A stretch of DNA of 64,000 bases from JAPPLB01 sp965218555 (GCA_965218555.1 OZ244625.1:2294001-2358000); one strand, 5' to 3'. Counted from the first letter of the stretch, positions 15,096 through 23,983 are shown. Numbers and translations: made by a program. The notes: generated by a model not told the origin, from the letters alone.

Positions 15096-15471
15096 CGATT
15101 CCTCCAGCGTCGACTATGGTTTCTTCAGTGACGGCTGTCAGGGCGCCGGCCTGAGAGTCATCGGAGAAAACAGCAGCCAATTGGAACCCGTATATCGATC
15201 CTCCGGTCATCGTGATTCCCAGGTCATAGGTTTCCCCGGGAACGAAGCTTGCCGGTACATTGTTGAACGAGACGGAACCGACTTCATTCAAGGTGCTGCC
15301 AGGCGTCATGTGACAGCCGGAAACGTAGCAGCCCGATTTGCCCAGGACCGCAGGAAACGGTATTTTTCTTCCGCCAGAGCGCCCATTGAACGAGGCGACG
15401 AACAAAAGAGAGGAAGGAAGCCAGTAGCCCGAGACAGGCCAGAGTCAATAATCCTCCTCCAATCTTCTCAT
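15091..15471 (-). pseudogene. reeler-like / choice-of-anchor domain gene, broken at both ends
   Basis: The core frame (15405-15091) encodes GKSGCYVSGCH, then VGSVSFNNVPASFVPGETYD and GFQLAAVFSDDSQAGALTA. This resembles reeler-type or choice-of-anchor beta-sandwich domains with a CxxxCH-like cysteine pair. It ends abruptly where the IS3 remnant begins. Upstream, ATG 15471 has GAGGAG before it but its frame stops after eight codons. A neighbouring frame holds a classical signal-peptide core (GGGLLTLACLGLLASFL). I infer two frameshifts in the signal region plus 3' truncation. Secreted when intact; now probably dead. Confidence 0.55.
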
Positions 15472-15606
15472 TGCGATGCTCTCCTCTTTTTTATCGATGA
15501 CACGGCCCTCCTCCTCTCCATTTCTGCTCAGGCCGGCCCGCGGTTTTCGCTCTACCGCACCTGCATTCTGCATTGCCAGATGCAGCCATGACGTGAACAA
15601 AGGAAG

Positions 15607-16911
15607 TTATCCGAAAAACGCAAAGTCTTCGGTTTTGTGAAACGGGAACTGCTGGGTACCCGGTGAGTTCTCGATTCCGAGGTATCTGCGGAGCGCTTTG
15701 TGAATATGTTTCGGGTGGATGATGGTTCCGTCGGCGTCGTCGCGCTGAAGCTTGTCCGGATGGATCTTATGCGCAAAGTGCAGGGCGTCGGTTTCACCGA
15801 CGACACGGTTGGTCCAGGGTTGGTTCTTTTCCATCACGATGAAACTGCCTATGGGCCAATGATCCTTGCCCGCATCCACGTTGTAGTGGTTGGTGCGACC
15901 GAAATCCGACCCCATCACGACGACCAGGCGGTCGGCCACTCCATGGATTTCCGCCAGCTCCCACAGAAAGTCGACGGAATCCGTCAAGTTCCCCAACAAC
16001 CAGTTGTGCTCCGGATCATGGTTGGCGTGCGTATCGAAACCACCAAGCCGGAGATCCGCACTGACAGCGACCTTTGCCTTGAAAGCTAGGACGGTGAGCT
16101 GCGCTTGACGCCGCAGGCCGCTGGGGTGGCGCCCGTCTTCAGACTGTTCCTCTTGCTCCAGTTCGTCTTCCGGCGGAAGAAGAGCAGTATACGTTCTCAA
16201 TCCTTCGGTCGCTTCGGGCAAGAGCGCCCTGGCATACAGTCGGCGATTGCGGGAGGCTCTGGGCAGAAGCTGGCGCGCCGCTGCCAGCCGCGCGATATTG
16301 GCATCCCGGAATGTCCTCAATGTTTCCCAGTCTGCTTGGTGAAGATACGACGATGGGTCACTTGAATCGGCCCACTGGGGGACTTCCGGGGCAGCGATGT
16401 TGCGGATCAAGCCTGAATTGTCCACGTGAGTGTACGGGGTGAGACCGAATGTCTGGGAGAAACCCCCGAAACTGAGATAGGAAAGCGAAAGGTCCGGGGC
16501 ATATTGAGCGGCAAGCAAAGCAGTCATGCTCGGGTACCCTTCCGAGACACGGCCGCTCCAGTTATGGATGATTCCTGCCGAATGGGAATTCGTCTGAGCG
16601 TCGACGCCGTTTATGACCAGCATCCGATCGTAGTACTTCTCGAAAAACGCTGCGTTGTTGCCGAAGTCCGCGTACAAGAGATTTCCTGCTTGCTGGACCT
16701 CTCGGTTCTCGGCCCAGTGGTTGATGACCTTTTCGCCGGGTGTATTCGCTTTCGGGTCGCAAAAACTCGTCGGATCCCAGCCCCCGTCCGCCTGGACGAA
16801 GACGAATAGCTTTCCGTGGTAGTCGGCGGCATTCGCGAGCGGCAGTTGGAACCCTGTCACTGCGCCAATAGCGGGGGCCAACAGGCTCTTGACAAAGGTA
16901 CGCCGTTTCAT
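15607..16911 (-). CDS. DUF1501 family secreted protein
   Basis: 434 residues. A twin-arginine-like signal, MKRRTFVKSLLAPAIGAVTG, is followed by the DUF1501 core of the alkaline-phosphatase superfamily. FVFVQADGGWDPTSF lies near the N-terminus (about residues 35-49), with NGVDAQTNSHSAG at about 100, LGGFDTHANHD at about 290 and VVVMGSDFGRTNHYN at about 325. These Asp/His/Gly positions are typical of the family, but the substrate is unknown. The start lies 9 nt past the stop of the 16921-20118 gene. DUF1501 proteins are habitually paired with DUF1592/PSD-type heme proteins, as here, so the two probably form an operon. Confidence 0.88.
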   Translation of the reverse strand: MKRRTFVKSLLAPAIGAVTGFQLPLANAADYHGKLFVFVQADGGWDPTSFCDPKANTPGEKVINHWAENREVQQAGNLLYADFGNNAAFFEKYYDRMLVINGVDAQTNSHSAGIIHNWSGRVSEGYPSMTALLAAQYAPDLSLSYLSFGGFSQTFGLTPYTHVDNSGLIRNIAAPEVPQWADSSDPSSYLHQADWETLRTFRDANIARLAAARQLLPRASRNRRLYARALLPEATEGLRTYTALLPPEDELEQEEQSEDGRHPSGLRRQAQLTVLAFKAKVAVSADLRLGGFDTHANHDPEHNWLLGNLTDSVDFLWELAEIHGVADRLVVVMGSDFGRTNHYNVDAGKDHWPIGSFIVMEKNQPWTNRVVGETDALHFAHKIHPDKLQRDDADGTIIHPKHIHKALRRYLGIENSPGTQQFPFHKTEDFAFFG

Positions 16912-16920
16912 CTCACCCTC

Positions 16921-19900
16921 CTAGAGAAAGAGATACCGGTAATCCGTCAGGAAATAGGCCAGCACCACGACCCATGTCCGGACGACAGGATCCGGGCGGT
17001 AAAAGCCGGCTTCGTCGAATATTTCATCCGCGCGATCCCAGTTGATGTCATAGTCAGTGTTGCCATTATCGTCCGTGTAGACCTGTAGGACATCGTCCGC
17101 GATTCCTTCGAAATAGAACTGGTCTTGGATTTCGCAGACGATATCCTCTTCCTGCCAACCGTCGGCGAGACGTTTTCGTTCCCATACTTCCACGAACAGC
17201 AGGAACGCCGCTTCCACCTCCGGCGAATCGATGCTCACCGTCACCCCGAGGAGTTTTTCGTGCAGTTCGACCAGCTTGCGCCGAATCGCCCTTGCGCCCC
17301 GCGAGGTTTCAATGTCGGATTCCATCACCATTTCCAGCATGGCGGGTTCGTCACCGGCCGCCTCTTGAAACGCAACGACCTCTATTCGGTAGTCTCCATC
17401 GACGGGAATCGACACGGGAACATCCACCCATCCTTCGCAATAGAGGATGTATGCGTTGCGTTCCCAGGTGGGGCCTTGGCAATCCTCCGTATCCAGGTTC
17501 CCGAGTTCGACGACCTCGACCACCGAGCCGTGCTGATCGCGGATGATCAATTCATCCAGAATCAAGTTTCGGTCGTCGTGGGTTTCGTCGTCACTGAAGT
17601 CATTCAGAAATCCCAGGCGCACGTTCTTGGGACCGGCGAGCAGGGCCACGGCCCACGAATTCGTCTCTCGTTCCCCCCAAGAATCGGCCTCGATCACTGC
17701 TGTGCCAGACATTTCCCAAACCGGTGATGCATTCTTGTCGATCCCGCCGAAAAGACGCCGGTTCTCGTCCGGCCAAAGCAAGAACTCGCGGGCCACAATG
17801 GGGCAACTGGATTCGACGGCGTGGCTTTGGGCGACGGCTGCCATCAATGCCGTCATGTCATCCGCCCGTTTAATGATGCCGTCCGAGTCGATTCCGCCGT
17901 AGAGCAACCGATAGTTTCCTGAATTGGTCAGCAGGCTGATGTAGCCACCAGAATCCCCGTCTGTGAAGTTCCAATTTCGTGTGCTTTCGCGCCCCCAGCC
18001 GTATCCAGTGATTGCTTCAGTCTTCCACGCCAGCTCTTCCGGCGTGAGCCGCCGCTCGACACCGGCGATCCGGAGCGCCGCCGCTCGCACCGGATTGTCG
18101 TCGGTGAGCGACTCCGCGCGAAACCACGGAGAAAGCACGATCTCTACCAGAAGGTCTTTCAGGTTGTAAGGTGCGCCCCCGTTGATGCCCGTGCGGAACG
18201 CCGCGGCAAGCTGCTCCACCTCCGCGGATTGGGCGTTGGAGGCCAGCAGCATCGCTTCGAAGTCGCTGTCGTTCTTGTCCTCCGGAGGTCTCACAACCTC
18301 GACGCCCATGATCGCCGGCCACCAGAACTTCACCGTCGCTTCGGCAAACCGATCGTCGGCCACAATCTGCTCGGCCAACCACTGCACACTGTTGTCCGCG
18401 ACGGGCGCGATCTGTCCGTCGAAGCCCGGCTCGCGCATGTCGCGGTACCAGGTATCGCCGGATTGATAAGGCGTGTAAGCACCATCCGGCGGCCACTTGT
18501 AGAAGTCATCCAGCGAGTCCTGCCCTCCCCATGTGTCTCGGTATTCCCCTTCTTCTCCGTAGTTCTGGAAGGTTCCGGCAACCGGATCCATGACGCGATG
18601 ACAGACCGTGCATGCCGGATTCTTCAGAGTGGGGTTGTCGGTATCGGCGAGCGCGTCGGGGTCAGTCGTCCGCGACGCCGACTTCTCGATATCGAGCCCC
18701 AGGAAGTGGTAGTACGTCCAACGCGATCGGGCGCGGTTGCGGTTGGTGGGGGTCGTGGGGTATCGCAACAGGAACACGGTCGTATTGAGAATCCCCGCGT
18801 GGGGGTAATCCGTCCACAGGTTGCCGGGATCCAGAACACGGACTCCGCCGCCCTTTCTGAACTCTACAACCTTAGAATCATCATCCCGGTAATAGCTGAC
18901 GATTTCCGAAGGTCTGAACTCCAGCGGGTCCTCGACATCGTCGAATTGCGTCGCTGCGCCGTAGGCCTTGGACGCCATCGGGTTCGCCATGATGTAGTCG
19001 GCGGTCAGAACCTCCGTGTAGGGAAGATCGTTCTCCACCACGTGCGCGATCAGCTCGAGAGGGGCGCGCGCGTTTCCGTAGTTGACTCTATCTATCCACT
19101 GTGCAAGCTCTGGATCGTCGTGCGGATGACTGTATCCTCTCTCGAGTGCCGCCATGATCTTCGTCCAATACAGATTGGCGAAGTCTACGAAACGAGGGAA
19201 GTCTGGATTGATCACCTGGTCGCCAAGGCGCCGGTCCGTCAACAACCGATCGTTGCTCGCCCGAAGCAAAAACTGGTGGAATCCCGGTCCCGTCATCAGA
19301 TTCCGGATCGCCGCCCGCAGGTCGTCCTCAGTGCCGTTGTCGACGGCCTCGCGTTCCTCCCAAGTCGGGATCCTTCCGCCGAAAATCAAGGCGGCCCGCC
19401 ACAACGTCTTCCCCGGCGACGCCATGGTGACCGTGTCGAACAACGTCTCCGGGGTCAGGTCGGGACCGGAATCCTCGCCATACCCCAGCAGGCCGAGGAA
19501 ACTCTCCATGTTGGCGAAGTCGTCCGAGCCGGCGGGCACCTGAATGCCGCCGCCGTGTGCTACGCCCTGGATCTTGTTCAGTATCCGATTGGCGCCGTCC
19601 TCGACCTTAGCCAGGAAATCCTTGAACATCGCCAGGTTGAGGACTGCATGGTCGGGGTTGGAAGACGGCTGGAAAATCAGCCGTGTGTGGCCGGACAAGC
19701 CCCCTTCGACGTGGCAGTTGACGCACTTCGCCTGCACGATCGGGCCGGAGATGTGGTTCAGAAAAAAGTCCAGTGCCGATTCCGATTCCATTTCATCCGC
19801 CTTGGCGGAATACCTCCTGGTGTCGGACTTCCAGAAGGCGCCGCGCCCGTCCAGCGCAATGGGCAGACCGGGCTCCTCAACGACCAGGGCGGGACACATG

Positions 19901-20118
19901 GAGGCTTCGTCCGCGCGAGACGGCGTGGACGCGTACATGGTGTTTTCCATGCGTTGATGCGCACGGTCTCGCTGGATTTCATAGGCCCAGCGGCCAGATA
20001 GAGTTCGGTGGCTCCCAGGGACGGGCTGGGCCATCGCCCGGGCCGGTTGGAAAACAGGCCCAATGCCGATCGCCGCCGCGATCAGCAACACCCACGCCTC
20101 GGATCTTACGAAAGACAT
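16921..20118 (-). CDS. large cytochrome-like DUF1592-type secreted protein
   Basis: 1065 residues. A signal peptide (WVLLIAAAIGIGPVF...ARAMA) leads to a first c-type heme motif CVNCH at residues 132-136, inside a module that is repeated in the neighbouring 20298-21854 product. A long DUF1592/DUF1588-like region follows (ALIFGGRIPTWEEREAV and GILNTTVFLLRYPTTPTNRN). A second heme motif, CTVCH, precedes RVMDPVAGTFQNYG. A late beta-rich region (IEADSWGERETNSWAVALLAG) resembles a carbohydrate-binding jelly roll. Families of this kind occur with DUF1501 partners in Planctomycetes, Verrucomicrobia and Acidobacteria; the reaction is not known. Periplasmic location and heme binding are inferred. Confidence 0.85.
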   Translation of the reverse strand: MSFVRSEAWVLLIAAAIGIGPVFQPARAMAQPVPGSHRTLSGRWAYEIQRDRAHQRMENTMYASTPSRADEASMCPALVVEEPGLPIALDGRGAFWKSDTRRYSAKADEMESESALDFFLNHISGPIVQAKCVNCHVEGGLSGHTRLIFQPSSNPDHAVLNLAMFKDFLAKVEDGANRILNKIQGVAHGGGIQVPAGSDDFANMESFLGLLGYGEDSGPDLTPETLFDTVTMASPGKTLWRAALIFGGRIPTWEEREAVDNGTEDDLRAAIRNLMTGPGFHQFLLRASNDRLLTDRRLGDQVINPDFPRFVDFANLYWTKIMAALERGYSHPHDDPELAQWIDRVNYGNARAPLELIAHVVENDLPYTEVLTADYIMANPMASKAYGAATQFDDVEDPLEFRPSEIVSYYRDDDSKVVEFRKGGGVRVLDPGNLWTDYPHAGILNTTVFLLRYPTTPTNRNRARSRWTYYHFLGLDIEKSASRTTDPDALADTDNPTLKNPACTVCHRVMDPVAGTFQNYGEEGEYRDTWGGQDSLDDFYKWPPDGAYTPYQSGDTWYRDMREPGFDGQIAPVADNSVQWLAEQIVADDRFAEATVKFWWPAIMGVEVVRPPEDKNDSDFEAMLLASNAQSAEVEQLAAAFRTGINGGAPYNLKDLLVEIVLSPWFRAESLTDDNPVRAAALRIAGVERRLTPEELAWKTEAITGYGWGRESTRNWNFTDGDSGGYISLLTNSGNYRLLYGGIDSDGIIKRADDMTALMAAVAQSHAVESSCPIVAREFLLWPDENRRLFGGIDKNASPVWEMSGTAVIEADSWGERETNSWAVALLAGPKNVRLGFLNDFSDDETHDDRNLILDELIIRDQHGSVVEVVELGNLDTEDCQGPTWERNAYILYCEGWVDVPVSIPVDGDYRIEVVAFQEAAGDEPAMLEMVMESDIETSRGARAIRRKLVELHEKLLGVTVSIDSPEVEAAFLLFVEVWERKRLADGWQEEDIVCEIQDQFYFEGIADDVLQVYTDDNGNTDYDINWDRADEIFDEAGFYRPDPVVRTWVVVLAYFLTDYRYLFL

Positions 20119-20297
20119 TTGGACACGTTCACGCTGTACGGAGAGAGAGCCATTCTACAACTCTTCTCACAAAAGCTGTATAACCAGTGAAGCGCCAAAA
20201 GATCGCATCGTACGGCAGGCTGGACTTTTATCACGTTGCAAGTCGATATCTCGGCGGCTGACTTGACGGCCTGAAGTTCCGCCCGGGTGGGGATTCT

Positions 20298-21854
20298 TCA
20301 ACGCGGCCCGGCGCACCGTTTCCCCCCGCCATAACCCAGAAGACCGAGGAGGCGCTCCATGTTGTCAAAGTCGGCCGAACCGGCGGGCACCTGGACGCCG
20401 CCGCCGTGTCTCATGCCCTGGATCTTGTTCAGGATCCGATTGGAACCTTCGTCAACCGTGGCCAGAAAATGCTCGATCGTCGCCAAGTTGCGGGCTCCGT
20501 GGTCGGGCGTTGACGTCGGCTGGAAAACCAGCCGTGTGCGTTCGGACCTGCCGCCTTCGACATGGCAGTTGATGCATTTCGCCTGCACGATGGGGCCGGA
20601 GATGTAGTTGAGAAACAAGTCGCTGCCCATCCCACCCTCCAACGGCGTATAGGCATCCGTGCCTCCCGACGGAATCCCCACCAGCCTCCAGTCGTATTCG
20701 CCGCTCGATCCGTCGTTGCACGTGTAGGCCGACAAACCCGTAGTCGTCGAATCAAACGTAAGGCTGAACGTGCAGCGATCACCGTCATCGTAATCAGCCG
20801 TGAGCGTTCCTGTAGTCAAACCCGTGTTCTCATAGGTATGGCTCCCCGGATAGATCTCCCCGCATTCGCTTTCCCGGAAGCGGCCGGGACTGTCGAACTC
20901 CGTATAGAACGGTTGGCCGATCGCTACGACTCGCTTGCCGGTGACGATACCGTTGAACCTGGCTTCGTTCGGCGGAGCAAACTTCTCGCCCGTGACTCCC
21001 TCCAGGCTCATCCAGATGGGCCGGTTCACGAGTGCTCCTCCCTCATGCCCTTCAAAGCCAATCCCTGCTATCGAGGCAGGCAACTGAGGATCTCCCTGAA
21101 TCTCGAGCGTTCCCTCCGACATCGACGTACAGGCAAGGACATCCCTCAACAGGAACGCTCGGTGATGCCCGTCGCCAAAGTTCATGGTGGCGCTGCAAAG
21201 TTCCTCTCCGTCCAAGCCGCTGTGGGCAATGAGTGTCACATCCTGAGACCGCAGCGACACCAACGCCAGGGCGGGAGTGAATCCACCCCCTGAGAGATAC
21301 GGCATCAATGCCGTCTTGTGAAGAACGGTCGATAGGGGCACGCCGGCCATGAACGGCGGGCGGCCCGGCTCGATTTGCACGAACGTCGCGTTGACCGCCA
21401 CCGATTCGTCGGGATCCATCTTCACCACGGCATAACCGATGGCCGTGGGAGAGCTGTTCGGGATCGTCACTTGCGCCCCGTAGCCTTCCGGTGAGAGCGT
21501 CCCCTGAAATCCATGGGCAGGCGTGCCGATCAGGTCATCCGAACTTGTCGCCAGCGGCATGTTCATGGATTCCCCGTTCTTGTCGAAGAATTCCACTTGG
21601 AACGTCGCCATGGCCGCCGAGACGTTGATGGCTTGGAAGATCATGAAGAATCCCCCGTCTTGCGACGTACCGTGGTTTGCAATCTGGGGAATGATCTTGT
21701 CGCTGTCGCCTTGCAGCATTGCTGATTCCCCTTCCAGGAGCGGCTCGAAGTAGAGACCTGTGGGCCGAGGCAGGGTTTGCGCCATGCAGTTCAGGGCCAA
21801 GAAAAACAGCGTGACCACTTTTGTGGACTTCACGATGAGAATACTGTACCGCAT
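20298..21854 (-). CDS. secreted protein ending in a heme-motif module
   Basis: 518 residues. The N-terminus has a signal-like helix (TKVVTLFFLALNCMAQT). Residues 30-300 are a beta-rich domain (FEPLLEGESAMLQGD, ATFQVEFFDKNGESM), as in Ig-like hypothetical proteins of this phylum. The last ~110 residues, DLFLNYISGPIVQAKCINCH through LLGLLGYG, closely match residues 115-220 of the 16921-20118 product, including a CxxCH heme motif. There is no DUF1592 region after the module, so the gene is either a distinct architecture or a 3'-truncated relative. It shares orientation with the DUF1592/DUF1501 pair across a 180-bp gap. Confidence 0.75.
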   Translation of the reverse strand: MRYSILIVKSTKVVTLFFLALNCMAQTLPRPTGLYFEPLLEGESAMLQGDSDKIIPQIANHGTSQDGGFFMIFQAINVSAAMATFQVEFFDKNGESMNMPLATSSDDLIGTPAHGFQGTLSPEGYGAQVTIPNSSPTAIGYAVVKMDPDESVAVNATFVQIEPGRPPFMAGVPLSTVLHKTALMPYLSGGGFTPALALVSLRSQDVTLIAHSGLDGEELCSATMNFGDGHHRAFLLRDVLACTSMSEGTLEIQGDPQLPASIAGIGFEGHEGGALVNRPIWMSLEGVTGEKFAPPNEARFNGIVTGKRVVAIGQPFYTEFDSPGRFRESECGEIYPGSHTYENTGLTTGTLTADYDDGDRCTFSLTFDSTTTGLSAYTCNDGSSGEYDWRLVGIPSGGTDAYTPLEGGMGSDLFLNYISGPIVQAKCINCHVEGGRSERTRLVFQPTSTPDHGARNLATIEHFLATVDEGSNRILNKIQGMRHGGGVQVPAGSADFDNMERLLGLLGYGGGKRCAGPR

Positions 21855-22030
21855 CCTGGGAGCGCGTACGAAGGAAAAATCTTGCCCGCATCATCGCCGC
21901 TGGAACGAAAATGTCCGTCGCCCGAAGGGCTGCGCGCCGCTTCCGGGCGGGCCGCGTGGAGAGCTCGGCACCGCGTTCCTGGAGCGGCCACGCGTTACGC
22001 AATCGGCCCCGAGGCGCGTGACGCCGCCCG

Positions 22031-22305
22031 CGTAACTTTTGCCACGGGCGGCCAATCGCGACAGCAGGTTGATGCGCCGGTCGACCTCGCGCAACAGCAC
22101 AGCGCCATCGTCGGAGCTGATCACCCCGCCATCAAACCGGGTGCTCACTTGGCGCCGAATATGCTGGGCAAACGAGAAGCTGGATTGGCTGCACTCCGTA
22201 ATCGGAGGGCTGCTTGTTTTCTGTGGCGCTAACGTTTTCTCCACAAACGTTTTGTGCCACAACAGACAGCCCTTTTCCTACTCCCTTGTGAAATATCCGG
22301 GCTAA
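22031..22305 (-). pseudogene. IS1380-family transposase N-terminal remnant
   Basis: The frame beginning at 22262 reads PITECSQSSFSFAQHIRRQV, then RFDGGVISSDDGAVLLREVD, then RRINLLSRLAARGKS. This is the N-terminal block of IS1380 transposases, whose FDGGxISSDGGALLLREVD motif is diagnostic. Homology ends near 22031 and the rest of the element is gone. Upstream, GCCCGGATATTTCACAAGGG near 22284-22303 looks like the element's terminal sequence. It is a decayed fragment. Confidence 0.75.
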
Positions 22306-22509
22306 GCCGAGGGGACGTGCGGCCACTCGGCGCGGTATGTCTGCTGATCGCGCACGCCGGCGCCGCTCGCGGCGGGTGTGTCGCGGCAACCACTCGGGGG
22401 AGCTTCTCTCAGCTCCGCCGTGTGGGAGTATCGGAAAGGGTGGTTGCTGCAAGGGCTGGAAACTGGACCACAGCGAGGCGGAGGATAGCTGCGGTCAGTT
22501 CGGAGTGGA

Positions 22510-22938
22510 TTAGAGCTGTCGTGGCAGCAAGAACAACAGGTTCTTGAGAGCATGTTTCATGACCTGCCAGCGGAGATAATTGCCTTTTCCATTGATCTGG
22601 TATCTGCATTCAGCTTCTTCGTTCAGGGTCAATGAGAGGCGGCAAAGAGAGTAGGGAGTCGTCCCGTGGTTATCCACAAGATCAGCACATTGAACCTCGA
22701 TGAAATCGCTGTGGGCTGCAAAGGAAACGAAATTTCCCGAGCACGATCTGACCAGAAATTTAGACTCGGTTTCGACTTCAAGAGTGAACTTCTCGGCAGA
22801 ATCATTGATCTTCTGATTTCTGGTCTCGATGCATCTTCGCGCGTTGTCCTGGAGCCGCGCGAATTCGCAGGGGACAGAGCATTCTTCAGTCGCGCTCACC
22901 CAGTCGTAATCATGATCTTCGGGGTTGTTCATGCTCAT
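22510..22938 (-). CDS. hypothetical protein of the second accessory block
   Basis: 142 residues. ATG 22938 has CGGAGA about 7 nt upstream; the next ATG (22932) is also possible. The product is polar, with a helical Cys-containing N-terminus (ATEECSVPCEFARLQDNARR) and a beta-rich C-terminal half (FLVRSCSGNFVSFAAHSDFI, CRLSLTLNEEAECRYQINGK). No family recognised. No hairpin leader is present, but the sequence just upstream (about 22950-22965) shares GCGCTGAACCAACGG with the distal end of repeat R. It may therefore share promoter ancestry with the leader genes. Confidence 0.55.
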   Translation of the reverse strand: MSMNNPEDHDYDWVSATEECSVPCEFARLQDNARRCIETRNQKINDSAEKFTLEVETESKFLVRSCSGNFVSFAAHSDFIEVQCADLVDNHGTTPYSLCRLSLTLNEEAECRYQINGKGNYLRWQVMKHALKNLLFLLPRQL

Positions 22939-23020
22939 GGAAAGTCTCCGTTGGTTCAGCGCAAGCTGCGTGGAGCAGCTCTGCGACTGGTGTCATTCTA
23001 GAACGCTTGTCCGAGACTAC

Positions 23021-23061
23021 AAAGGAAAGGCCGCCGCCGCTGGGGTCAGAGCGGCGGCGGC
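23021..23061 (-). terminator. intrinsic terminator of the 23075-23338 gene
   Basis: 12-bp stem GCCGCCGCCGCT/AGCGGCGGCGGC with loop CTGACCCC, then CTTTCCTTTG on the minus strand. It begins 14 nt past the stop. Confidence 0.75.
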
Positions 23062-23074
23062 TGCGCGAAAGGGG

Positions 23075-23338
23075 TCAGCTCTTCAGCAAAAGACCGATGA
23101 TGCCCAATGAAATGGGGATCAATAGGCCGCCGGTCATCCACCGGAGTGAGTTGATGCTGGAGTTCACAGCGTCAAACTTGGCGTTCACAGCGTCAAACTT
23201 AGCGTCAATGTTCTCGCCGGCCATGTTGCGAACCTCCTGCACCGCAGTATACGCCTTGGTGCTGGGAACTTGGGCGATTTCGAGCGCCTCGAAGAGGTGC
23301 GTTTCGTAAGCCTTGGTGGAAGGTTTCTGGTTTGCCAT
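23075..23338 (-). CDS. small coiled-coil, C-terminally anchored membrane protein
   Basis: 87 residues from ATG 23338, which lies behind hairpin leader 7 and ACAGGAGGAC. The middle carries a tandem AKFDAVNAKFDAVNSSINSL heptad pattern, so coiled-coil oligomerisation is likely. The C-terminus is a single membrane helix, GGLLIPISLGIIGLLLK. This DUF1640-like or hemolysin-XhlA-like layout (coiled coil plus C-terminal anchor) is typical of small phage and plasmid proteins. The exact role is unknown. It is flanked by its own leader and a strong terminator. Confidence 0.7.
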   Translation of the reverse strand: MANQKPSTKAYETHLFEALEIAQVPSTKAYTAVQEVRNMAGENIDAKFDAVNAKFDAVNSSINSLRWMTGGLLIPISLGIIGLLLKS

Positions 23339-23364
23339 TGATAGGTTGTCCTCCTGTTGGAATA

Positions 23365-23413
23365 GGGTTGGGAGCTTTCCGCTCACCTGTACCTGGCGGA
23401 AAGCGGAGAACCC
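23365..23413 (-). promoter_or_regulatory. hairpin leader, copy 7
   Basis: Canonical stems with loop CAGGTACAGGTGA. TATTCCAACAGGAGGAC follows and the ATG is 26 nt past the hairpin. ACATCTT-type boxes lie upstream at 23448-23460 and 23500-23515. Confidence 0.8.
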
Positions 23414-23447
23414 TGCAGAGGAGGGTGTGAAAGGCGGAATCAGCGAG

Positions 23448-23515
23448 CACAAGATGTTGTGCATATTGTTGGTCGACCGGCGTGGGTCGCGCGCGCACCA
23501 ACATAAGATGTAGTG
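23448..23515 (-). repeat. ACATCTT boxes upstream of leader 7
   Basis: CACAAGATGTTGT (23448-23460) and a variant ACATAAGATGTAGTG (23500-23514), in plus-strand notation. They match the paired boxes at 3017-3063 upstream of leader 4. The spacing here is 53 bp. Confidence 0.4.
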
Positions 23516-23529
23516 TTCGTCGCGGAGCG

Positions 23530-23567
23530 AAGAAAGCGCCCCTGGATCCAGTCTGAATCCAGGGGCG
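23530..23567 (-). terminator. intrinsic terminator of the 23577-23770 gene
   Basis: 11-bp stem CGCCCCTGGAT/ATCCAGGGGCG with a 9-nt loop, followed by CTTTCTT on the minus strand. Confidence 0.8.
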
Positions 23568-23576
23568 ACGGTTCGT

Positions 23577-23770
23577 TCAGAACTCAAGCTGCAAGCTGTC
23601 GCGCTCGTCGAGGGCGGTGTTGACGTTGTTGTGGAGAAGCCTCGACAGCTTCTCGTCAATGAGCACCATCTTGGTGATGCAGTGGGTGCTTCTGAGGCAC
23701 TTCACGCCGTCGAGACGATGAGGTTCTCGTTGATCGACTGCAGAAGAGCTGCGGCTTCCTTGTGGTCCAT
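23577..23770 (-). pseudogene. frameshifted small gene behind leader 8
   Basis: ATG 23770 is 24 nt past hairpin leader 8 and behind ACAGGAGG. Its frame reads MDHKEAAALLQSINENLIVS and stops at 23702 after 22 codons. An overlapping frame continues with KCLRSTHCITKMVLIDEKLS and RLLHNNVNTALDERDSLQLE to a stop at 23577, just before a strong terminator. The two halves make a sensible ~64-residue helical protein if one frame change occurs near 23705-23720. This may be a disabling mutation, a sequencing error or programmed frameshifting; no slippery run is evident. Confidence 0.5.
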
Positions 23771-23793
23771 CGTTGAAGTCCTCCTGTCGAATT

Positions 23794-23843
23794 GGGATTG
23801 GGAGCTTTACGCTCACCCGTACCTGGCGGAAAGCGGAGAATCC
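23794..23843 (-). promoter_or_regulatory. hairpin leader, copy 8 with outer-stem covariation
   Basis: The outer stem reads GGATT/AATCC instead of GGGTT/AACCC, a paired change that keeps the helix. The inner stem has one mismatch (GCGTAAAG against CTTTCCGC). Loop CAGGTACGGGTGA is conserved, and ACAGGAGGAC follows. Confidence 0.8.
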
Positions 23844-23894
23844 ATGTAGGGGAACGAAAGGGACGGCAAGCGCCACGAGGCGCGTAGCTATAGG

Positions 23895-23983
23895 TGTTCA
23901 GCATCATCCTGATGTGCGATGAATCCGGGGATGCTAGGGGTTCAGGCGATCGGAGAAAACGCCATCAGCGGCCTCTGAGAGCG
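23895..23983 (-). repeat. upstream intergenic repeat R, copy 3 (diverged)
   Basis: Shares GTTCAGC, GAATCCGGGG, ATGCTAGGGGTTC and GCCATCAGCGGC blocks, in order, with 5400-5491. It lies upstream of leader 8, the same relative position as the other copies. Confidence 0.55.

Noticed and set aside
18229..20001. 590-codon plus-strand frame
   Set aside because: Antisense of the DUF1592-type gene, whose heme motifs and signal peptide make the minus strand the coding one.
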